DNA from: Clostridia bacterium
GTDB taxonomy: Bacteria; Bacillota; Clostridia; Christensenellales; Aristaeellaceae
Direction of reading: 5' to 3'
Assembly: GCA_030526935.1 (NCBI GenBank)
Contig: JAUNBY010000017.1
Span: forward strand, 1-19,351
DNA: 19,351 nucleotides
The notes below the pieces were generated by a model that saw only the letters and a program-made list of their open reading frames with translations, was not told the origin of the DNA and made no database searches. Below are positions 13,741 to 19,351 of the stretch, one piece after another. The translations under genes and the position numbers were made by a program. Numbering within the stretch: position 1 is the first letter of the stretch; each line of letters begins with the position of its first letter.

Positions 13741-15319
13741 GGTCTTTTTGGCGGACGACGAGATAGTCGTCCGCGAGGGCATCAGAAACAACTTCCCGTG
13801 GGACGAGACGCAGTTCGTCCTCGCGGGGGAAGCGCCGGACGGCGAAATAGCGCTGTCGATGATACAGGACATAAAGCCCGATATCGTGATAACCGACATT
13901 AGAATGCCATTTATGGACGGGCTGGAGCTTTGCCGGTCGGTCACGCGGGCCATGCCCTGGATATATATGATAATATTAAGCGGCTATGACGACTTTTCCT
14001 ACGCCCGCGAAGCCATATCCCTGGGCGTCAAGGAATATCTGCTCAAGCCCGTGAGCGGCCAGGAACTTCTTGCGGTTCTCGAGCGCATATCCGAGCGCAT
14101 AGAGTTCGACAAGCGCCAGCAGGCGAATCTGCGCTTATTTAAGGAACAGTTCGCCAACAGCAGCCGCTATCTCAGGGAGAAGTTGCTGACCGACATGATG
14201 TCGCCGACGGGCGGCGATTACATCGAACGCGCGAACGCGCTTCAGATAAACATCAACGCCAACGAATATCTGGTCATGCTCGTAAAGCCCTCGCCCGTTC
14301 CCGCCGCTCAGGACGAAATAATGTCGGCCCGAAGCGTATTGCAGCGCATATCCGACGGAAGCGGCGAAACGACGCATTTGTGCGAGATAAATGGCAATTT
14401 CGCCTTTCTTGTGCTGGGCGACGACGACGACGATTTGGACGAGCGCGCCTATGGACTGGCTCAGGCCGCTCAGTACGACGTAGAGAGAAATACCGGAATA
14501 AAGCTCACCGTCGCCATTGGGGAGAGGGTAAAGTCGATACCGGAGATACCCGCTTCATACGCCGACGCCAGGGCCGTATTGGAAAAGCTCGTGTCACTCG
14601 GCGAAAAGCCGCGCATCATGAACATGCAGGACGTGCAATCGCTCGACGAAGGTTTTTCTCTGCTCGATTTGGACGTTATGCCCATATCAGAGCAGATAAA
14701 GCACGCGGGCGTAAGCGACGTGGACAGGATATTGAACCACTACGTGGAAAGCATGGGCCCTTCCGCCGCGAAATCTATGATGATGGCAAACTACATGTAC
14801 GTTGATATAATGCTCGCGGCTTCGCGAATGATAAAGGAGTCGGGAGGAATACCCCACGAGGTGATACCCGACGTAAACCGCTATCAGGACGCGGCCAGAG
14901 CCATGCTCTCATTCGACGAGGTTCTGCCCATGTCGCGCGAGATGCTCGTAAGCGCCATCGCCTTCAGGAACAATCAGGGTTCCATGAGGTACGGTGGAGT
15001 CATCAGAAAGGCAAAGGCCTTCATAGCGGAAAACTACGCCGACTCAAATATAACACTGCACGACGTAGCCTCTCATGTAGCGCTTTCGAACAATCATTTC
15101 TGCACGGTATTTTCGCAGGAGGTTGGCGTTACCTATACCGAGTATATAACATCGGTTCGACTGTCAAAGGCAAAAGAGCTTTTGTCCGCGACGCCCATGC
15201 GCACAAGCGACATAGCTTACGCCGTTGGCTACAACGACCCTCACTACTTCAGCTATCTGTTCAAAAAGAACACCGGGCTTACCCCGCGCGATTACCGGCG
15301 CGAGGTGCGCGAGGGATGA
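13733..15319 (+). CDS. YesN-type response regulator with AraC DNA-binding domain
   Basis: The protein has 528 residues. Its receiver domain is intact: acidic pair in FLADDE (Asp8, Asp9), phosphoacceptor Asp55 in VITDIRMPFMDG, SGYDDF, and Lys105 in YLLKPVSG. A long middle region of about 300 residues is typical of YesN proteins. The C-terminal 100 residues form a double helix-turn-helix AraC domain: ITLHDVASHVALSNNHFCTV, VRLSKAKELL and DIAYAVGYNDPHYFSYLFKK. ATG 13733 is eight bases after GAGGGG (13719-13724) and better placed than ATG 13727, two bases from that site. The gene overlaps the kinase by 8 bp, so the pair is surely co-expressed. Its targets are probably sugar uptake or catabolic genes outside the window. 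Confidence 0.94.
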   Translation: MYKVFLADDEIVVREGIRNNFPWDETQFVLAGEAPDGEIALSMIQDIKPDIVITDIRMPFMDGLELCRSVTRAMPWIYMIILSGYDDFSYAREAISLGVKEYLLKPVSGQELLAVLERISERIEFDKRQQANLRLFKEQFANSSRYLREKLLTDMMSPTGGDYIERANALQININANEYLVMLVKPSPVPAAQDEIMSARSVLQRISDGSGETTHLCEINGNFAFLVLGDDDDDLDERAYGLAQAAQYDVERNTGIKLTVAIGERVKSIPEIPASYADARAVLEKLVSLGEKPRIMNMQDVQSLDEGFSLLDLDVMPISEQIKHAGVSDVDRILNHYVESMGPSAAKSMMMANYMYVDIMLAASRMIKESGGIPHEVIPDVNRYQDAARAMLSFDEVLPMSREMLVSAIAFRNNQGSMRYGGVIRKAKAFIAENYADSNITLHDVASHVALSNNHFCTVFSQEVGVTYTEYITSVRLSKAKELLSATPMRTSDIAYAVGYNDPHYFSYLFKKNTGLTPRDYRREVREG

Positions 15320-15346
15320 TAAAAAAATCTTACGAGGAGTATATAT

Positions 15347-16948
15347 ATGAAACTGAGCTTTTTAGGGGCGGCAAGGGAAGTGACGGGAAGTTGCTATCTG
15401 CTGGAATACGCGGATAAGCGCGTGATGATAGACTGCGGCCTTGAGCAGGGCAAGGATTTTTTTGAAAACCGCCCCCTTCCCCCGGCGGGAACTATCGACG
15501 CGGTTTTTCTCACCCACGCGCATATCGACCATTCGGGGCGCATACCGCTCCTTTGCAAAATGGGCTTTAACGGCCCTGTATACACGTCGAGCGCGACTTA
15601 CAACCTGTGCCGCATAATGCTTCTCGACAGCGCCCACATTCAGGAGTCTGACGCCCAATGGCAGTCAAAGCGGGCTTTGCGCGCGGGCAAGCCTCCCGTG
15701 GAGCCACTTTATACCATAGAGGACGCCCAGCGGGCGATAGAGCTTACGATACCTACGCCGCACAAAAAGACCTTCGAGGCGCTTGAGGGGCTTACGGCCT
15801 GTTTTACCGACGCCGGGCATCTTCTGGGTTCATCCAGCATAACGCTCGACGTCACGGAAGACGGCGTCACCAAAAAGATCGTATTCTCGGGGGACATAGG
15901 AAATACCAATCAGCCCATACTCAACGACCCCGAATACCTGACGCAGGCCGATTACGTCGTGATAGAGTCCACCTACGGCGACCGCAGCCACGGACCGCGC
16001 GCGGACTACGTGAAAGCCATCGTGGACGTCATACAGCGCACATTCGAGCGCGGCGGAAACGTCGTAATCCCCTCGTTCGCCGTCGGGCGCACGCAGGAGC
16101 TTTTGTACATCATCCGGCATATAAAGCAGAATAACCTCGTAAGGGGCTTCGACGGCTTTACCGTCTACCTCGACAGTCCCCTCGCCAACGAAGCCACAAA
16201 CGTCTTTGGCGACAGCGACCGCGAGTATTTTGACAAGGATATGCTAGCCCTCATAGATTCCGGCGTCAACCCGCTCATATTTGACAATCTGCGCCGTACC
16301 GTGACGAGCGACGAGTCGAAGCTCATCAATTACGACAAGACGCCCTGTGTTATAATCTCCGCGAGCGGCATGTGCGAGGCGGGAAGAATACGCCACCATC
16401 TCAAGCACAACCTCTGGAGAAGCGAATGCGCCATATTGTTTGTGGGCTATCAGGCAAATGGAACGACCGGCAGGGTCATAGTCGACGGCGCCGACAAGAT
16501 AAAGTTATTTGGCGAAACCATAGAGGTCAAGGCGGAGATATGTAAGCTCAACGCCATAAGCGGCCACGCCGACAACAACGGGCTTATGAAGTGGGCGAGC
16601 TCTTTCGATCCCAAACCCGCGCGCTTTTTTGTGACGCATGGCGACGAAAACGCCGCCCTGACCCTTTCAAGGCGCATAGAGGAAGAACTTTCCGGAATAA
16701 CCGCCGTTCCCTACAACGGCGAGGAGTGGGATCTCCAGAAAAACGAGATTATACGCGATGGCAACAAGGTAAGGCTCGCGGGTGGTAAAGGCGAGCCAGG
16801 CGCCATGCTCGATAAGCTCAATCAGGCGAATAAGCGCCTGAACGACCTCGTCGCCAACAGCAAAAACCTCGACATGAAGAAGCTCGACAAACTGATAAAG
16901 CGCATAAATACGCTTTGCGATAAGTGGGACGACGGAGACGATAGCTGA
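15347..16948 (+). CDS. Metallo-beta-lactamase fold, beta-CASP ribonuclease-like protein
   Basis: This 533-residue protein has the metal-site motif HAHIDH (57-62), a further histidine in DAGHLLGSSS and aspartate in FSGDIGN. These are followed by a beta-CASP insert (YVVIESTYGDRSH, VIPSFAVGRTQELLYIIRHI, YLDSPLANEA), then SASGMCEAGRIRHHL and the RNA-specificity part ISGHADNNGLMKW. This is the family of CPSF-like RNA nucleases distinct from RNase J. A C-terminal tail of about 45 residues, rich in Lys, Asn and Asp, is probably helical. A GAGGAG site precedes ATG 15347. It follows the response regulator by 27 bp and is the last gene of the forward run. Actual substrate is unknown. Confidence 0.9.
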   Translation: MKLSFLGAAREVTGSCYLLEYADKRVMIDCGLEQGKDFFENRPLPPAGTIDAVFLTHAHIDHSGRIPLLCKMGFNGPVYTSSATYNLCRIMLLDSAHIQESDAQWQSKRALRAGKPPVEPLYTIEDAQRAIELTIPTPHKKTFEALEGLTACFTDAGHLLGSSSITLDVTEDGVTKKIVFSGDIGNTNQPILNDPEYLTQADYVVIESTYGDRSHGPRADYVKAIVDVIQRTFERGGNVVIPSFAVGRTQELLYIIRHIKQNNLVRGFDGFTVYLDSPLANEATNVFGDSDREYFDKDMLALIDSGVNPLIFDNLRRTVTSDESKLINYDKTPCVIISASGMCEAGRIRHHLKHNLWRSECAILFVGYQANGTTGRVIVDGADKIKLFGETIEVKAEICKLNAISGHADNNGLMKWASSFDPKPARFFVTHGDENAALTLSRRIEEELSGITAVPYNGEEWDLQKNEIIRDGNKVRLAGGKGEPGAMLDKLNQANKRLNDLVANSKNLDMKKLDKLIKRINTLCDKWDDGDDS

Positions 16949-16980
16949 TTGGCGCGCTTTATTAAGCGTCGCTGCGGTAA

Positions 16981-17007
16981 TTACGGGAGCGCATTGCGCT
17001 CCCGTAA
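16981..17007 (+). terminator. Hairpin ending the forward gene run
   Basis: TTACGGGAGCG (16981-16991) and CGCTCCCGTAA (16997-17007) form a perfect 11-bp stem around CATTG, 32 bases after the stop codon of the beta-CASP gene. No T-run follows. Being symmetric, it could act on both strands between these convergent genes. Confidence 0.65.
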
Positions 17008-17070
17008 CCAACCGTTCAGGTATGTCGCGGATTATGCGAATTCGCGTACCGCGACGACGTATGCGCATAT

Positions 17071-17093
17071 ATGGGCGCAATGCGAGCGCCCAT
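17071..17093 (-). terminator. Hairpin downstream of the lysozyme-like gene
   Basis: ATGGGCGC (17071-17078) and GCGCCCAT (17086-17093) form an 8-bp stem around a 7-base loop, 14 bases beyond the stop codon of the minus-strand gene. It lacks a T-run. The rest of the convergent gap 16949-17107 shows nothing else. Confidence 0.5.
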
Positions 17094-17107
17094 GGACGTC
17101 GTTATCC

Positions 17108-18049
17108 TTAGCTGATATCCCGCTGTATTTCCTTTGACGCGGACGCGGGTTTCACAACCTTTATGGTCACGGTGTCCGAAAGCCCCGATTGGGTATAGGC
17201 TGTTATTTTCACATACCCTTTCTTAATGCCTCGCACTACGCCGCCCTTTTTCGTGACTTTCGCGATTTTTTTCGAGGAACTCTTCCAATAAACGGCTTCG
17301 TCGCTGCCTTCAAGCGTCGCTTTCAGTTCGATTTTTTCATATCTGTGAAGTTCTATAACGTCATCCCCGTCGATAGACAGGATCGCGTCTGACTGCTCCT
17401 GCGATGAGCCGCTCCCGATAGGATCGGATACGAGTTTTTCATAAACTCGCGTACGGCGCGCCTTCGTATAGGTAGCATAGTTAAGCGCCGCTTTGTACAT
17501 ATGCTCAAGCGTGATTTTTTCATATCCTCCGGCAAGCTTAGCGGCCAGTACGTGGTACTTTTTTATCGCCCCGGTCCCCACCTGATGGACTATGTCGCAG
17601 TAGTAGCAAAGGGCGTTTCTGTCTTTGATACCCAGACTCGCGGCTTTTTCGAAGTACGCGGACACATCGGCCGTTGCCTTTTCGTTTTGAACCGAGACGC
17701 CCGCGTCGGTCTTCAAAAGCCGCGAAACGAGTTTTAATTCAGATGACGACAGCGATAGACTCGACGCGCTTTTGAGCTTTGACGTAAGCGAGCTTCCCAG
17801 AATGTCTTCAGCCGCGCCTTCGTCCTTTGCGATGACGCTTTTCATAAGCGCCGCCGCGCGCGTTGCGTTCCACTGCATGAAGCCCAGGCTCGACTTGCCG
17901 TTTGAATCGGTTATGGCGCAGCCGTAATTATTGCCGCTCTCCTCCGCGCCTATGAGCTTTATCGCGCGGGCTATAACGACGTCGTCGGCCATAGCCGCGC
18001 CGAAAAGCGTCGCGATTATCAAAGCAAGAGCTATCATACTTCTTTTCAC
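17108..18049 (-). CDS. Secreted lysozyme-like protein with a C-terminal bacterial Ig-like (Big_2) domain
   Basis: The 313-residue protein starts with a signal peptide MKRSMIALALIIATLFGAAM cleaved near AMA-DD. A lysozyme/transglycosylase-like region follows: GAEESGNNYGC (candidate catalytic Glu36 or Glu37) and SSLGFMQWNATRA, which resemble the ES..G..GLMQ pattern of lytic transglycosylases. Residues about 225-300 form a Big_2 type domain (VYWKSSSKKIAKVTKKGG, VVRGIKKGYVKITAYT), common in surface proteins of gut Firmicutes. The start is GTG 18049, nine bases after AGGAGG and overlapping the mnmA stop (GTGA); the frame is open further up but lacks a ribosome site. Peptidoglycan cleavage is plausible but the enzyme family is not certain. 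Confidence 0.72.
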   Translation of the reverse strand: MKRSMIALALIIATLFGAAMADDVVIARAIKLIGAEESGNNYGCAITDSNGKSSLGFMQWNATRAAALMKSVIAKDEGAAEDILGSSLTSKLKSASSLSLSSSELKLVSRLLKTDAGVSVQNEKATADVSAYFEKAASLGIKDRNALCYYCDIVHQVGTGAIKKYHVLAAKLAGGYEKITLEHMYKAALNYATYTKARRTRVYEKLVSDPIGSGSSQEQSDAILSIDGDDVIELHRYEKIELKATLEGSDEAVYWKSSSKKIAKVTKKGGVVRGIKKGYVKITAYTQSGLSDTVTIKVVKPASASKEIQRDIS

Positions 18050-19107
18050 AGTAATATACCTCCTCCCAGGCATTCGTCGTTTGTGTAGATCACGGCGGAC
18101 TGCCCCGGCGTAACGGCCCTCTGAGGGAGGGCAAACTCAAGGTTTATCGCGTCGCCCGAAACCGTCATGAGGCAGGGCTGCAATTCCTGCCTGTGGCGAA
18201 GCCTTACCATGCATTCCACGCCCTTTTCCGCGCCTTCGGGCGGCTTGCCCGCTATCCATGTCGCCTGTTCGCACGCGGCGGAACCGGTAAAAAGTTCGTC
18301 CTCCGACTGACTTACTATGAGCCTGTTGTTTTTCAAATCCTTTTCCACTACGAACCATCGCCCGCCGTTTCCGCTGCCCCCTATTCCAAGGCCGCGCCTT
18401 TGTCCCAGCGTATAGTACATAAGTCCGTCGTGGCGTCCCATAACCCGCCCCTCTCGCGTCACCATGTCGCCGGGCTTGGCGGGCAGATATCCCTGTAAAA
18501 ACTTTTTGAAATTGCGTTCCCCAATGAAACACACTCCCGTCGAGTCTTTCTTCTCGCTCACCGGCAGACCTCTCTCGCGGGCCATATCGCGTATCTCCTT
18601 CTTGGTAAAACCTCCGAGGGGGAACATCGCCATGCTCAATTGTTTCTGATTTAACATATACAGAAAATACGTCTGATCCTTGTTTTCATCCTTAGCCCTG
18701 AGTAGCCTGTAGCGCCCGTCGCGGTATTCCACCCCGGCGAAATGTCCCGTCGCGAGCCTGTCCGCCTCAATCGACATCGCGAAGCGCAAAAGCTCGCCAA
18801 ATTTTATTTCTCTATTGCACAACACGTCGGGATTCGGCGTGCGACCCGCGGCGTATTCGTCGAGGAAATGCCGGAATACCCTGTCGTAGTACTGCTTCGC
18901 GAAGTTTACCGAGTAATACGCTATGCCTATACTATCGGCCACCGCTCGCACGTCCGACCAGTCCGTTTCGGATGTGCATACGCCCGTTTCATCCTTCTCG
19001 TCCCAGTTATTCATGAAAACGCCTATGACCTCGTAGCCCCGCTCCTTTAAAAGAGCCGCCGTTACCGAGGAATCCACCCCTCCGGACATGCCGACCACTA
19101 CTCGCAC
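18046..19107 (-). CDS. mnmA: tRNA 2-thiouridylase MnmA
   Basis: This 353-residue enzyme adds sulfur to U34 of tRNAs for Lys, Glu and Gln. It shows the PP-loop GMSGGVDSS (6-14) for ATP, catalytic Cys97 in PNPDVLCNREIKF, Cys193 in DSTGVCFIGERNF, and the conserved LATGHFAGVE, KDQTYFLYML and YYTLGQRRGLGIGG. I chose GTG 19107 because GGAGGG lies seven bases upstream and the family normally begins M-[KR]-V-V-V-G-M-S-G-G. An in-frame ATG at 19137 directly abuts the promoter -10 element and would lie before the transcript start. The stop overlaps the next gene by 4 bp. A cysteine desulfurase partner is not in the window. Confidence 0.96.
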   Translation of the reverse strand: MRVVVGMSGGVDSSVTAALLKERGYEVIGVFMNNWDEKDETGVCTSETDWSDVRAVADSIGIAYYSVNFAKQYYDRVFRHFLDEYAAGRTPNPDVLCNREIKFGELLRFAMSIEADRLATGHFAGVEYRDGRYRLLRAKDENKDQTYFLYMLNQKQLSMAMFPLGGFTKKEIRDMARERGLPVSEKKDSTGVCFIGERNFKKFLQGYLPAKPGDMVTREGRVMGRHDGLMYYTLGQRRGLGIGGSGNGGRWFVVEKDLKNNRLIVSQSEDELFTGSAACEQATWIAGKPPEGAEKGVECMVRLRHRQELQPCLMTVSGDAINLEFALPQRAVTPGQSAVIYTNDECLGGGILL

Positions 19108-19137
19108 AGTTTTTCCCTCCACCAGAAGATATTTCAT

Positions 19138-19166
19138 ATTATACAACAATTGATATACAATTGCAA
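19138..19166 (-). promoter_or_regulatory. Promoter of mnmA and the lysozyme-like gene
   Basis: On the minus strand TTGCAA (19166-19161) and TATAAT (19143-19138) are 17 bases apart. Transcription would start near 19131, which rules out the ATG at 19137 and supports the GTG start at 19107. Confidence 0.85.
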
Positions 19167-19197
19167 CACTTTTTGCGATATTTAGACTTTCATTTCC

Positions 19198-19226
19198 TTG
19201 ACTCCAGGCCGGCGCGGGCTTATAAT
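19198..19226 (+). promoter_or_regulatory. Promoter of the interrupted asnA-like gene
   Basis: TTGACT (19198-19203) and TATAAT (19221-19226) are 17 bases apart. GGAGG (19244-19248) lies 11 bases before the ATG at 19260. Both signals are of high quality, which suggests that the gene is or recently was expressed. Confidence 0.85.
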
Positions 19227-19259
19227 AAAGGGATAAACACTTTGGAGGAATAAAGTTCA

Positions 19260-19351
19260 ATGCAAAAGCATATATGTCCCCCGGGCTATAAGCCGGAAAT
19301 AGACCTGCGCTCGACGCAATTCGCAATATAAGCACTGAAGGATTGTTTTCA
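19260..19351 (+). pseudogene. asnA: Start of an AsnA-like aspartate-ammonia ligase, interrupted by a stop at codon 24
   Basis: From ATG 19260 the frame reads MQKHICPPGYKPEIDLRSTQ then FAI, a TAA at 19329-19331, and continues ALKDCF to the window edge. The pieces GYKPxIDLRxTxxAI and LKDCF on both sides of the stop resemble the N-terminus of Firmicute AsnA, which makes asparagine from aspartate and ammonia with ATP. In that family a lysine usually stands where the TAA falls, so a single A-to-T change of AAA would explain it. Promoter and ribosome site are intact. It may be a young pseudogene, a sequencing error, or a 23-codon leader that resembles asnA by chance. Only the first 30 codons are visible. 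Confidence 0.55.

Noticed and set aside
13120..13953. Minus-strand open frame of 277 codons opposite the kinase and regulator
   Set aside because: It lies opposite conserved kinase and receiver motifs and is explained by their codon bias.

Overview
The window looks like a chromosomal segment of a moderately GC-rich, low-toxicity-of-AT Firmicute of the class Clostridia, probably from a gut or anaerobic lineage. The grounds are a Spo0A-type effector domain, a SigH (Spo0H) sigma factor in its usual mrnC-rlmB-sigH neighbourhood, a DUF2232-rplI-dnaB cluster, strong GGAGG ribosome binding sites, and a YesM/YesN-type two-component system. I see no insertion sequence, phage gene, CRISPR array, rRNA or tRNA. 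Isoleucine is often written ATA despite the GC content, and several genes start with TTG or GTG.

Layout. 1-3191 (+): a polar amino acid ABC importer (binding protein, permease, ATPase) whose ATPase gene overlaps by 4 bp a CntK/DapF-type, PLP-independent amino acid racemase. 3386-4144 (+): a Spo0A-like regulator with its own promoter and terminator and a receiver domain that has lost the metal-binding acidic pair. 4254-7943 (-): rhamnulokinase, Mini-RNase III, RlmB with a long disordered Arg/Pro-rich N-terminus, and SigH, tightly packed behind one promoter. 7944-8402: a 459-bp non-coding gap with divergent promoters and a cluster of DnaA boxes, a candidate replication origin or DnaA-controlled region.

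8403-16948 (+): DUF2232 membrane protein, ribosomal protein L9, replicative helicase DnaB, then a YtfQ-like sugar-binding lipoprotein, a YesM-type histidine kinase and a YesN-type AraC response regulator without any transporter subunits, and a beta-CASP metallo-beta-lactamase RNase-like protein. Spacing is short or overlapping throughout. 17108-19107 (-): tRNA thiouridylase MnmA and a coupled secreted lysozyme-like protein with an Ig-like domain. 19198-19351 (+): promoter, ribosome binding site and first codons of what looks like asnA, interrupted by an in-frame TAA at codon 24.

How the parts work together (inference): the first operon may import an amino acid and interconvert its L and D forms, with histidine the leading guess from family resemblance. 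The binding protein, kinase and regulator likely form an extracellular sugar sensor rather than an importer. The central gap, with genes running away from it on both sides and DnaB nearby, fits an origin-proximal region. The least explained points are the racemase-transporter pairing, the transporter-less sensor trio, the DnaA-box cluster, the degenerate Spo0A receiver, and the interrupted asnA start.
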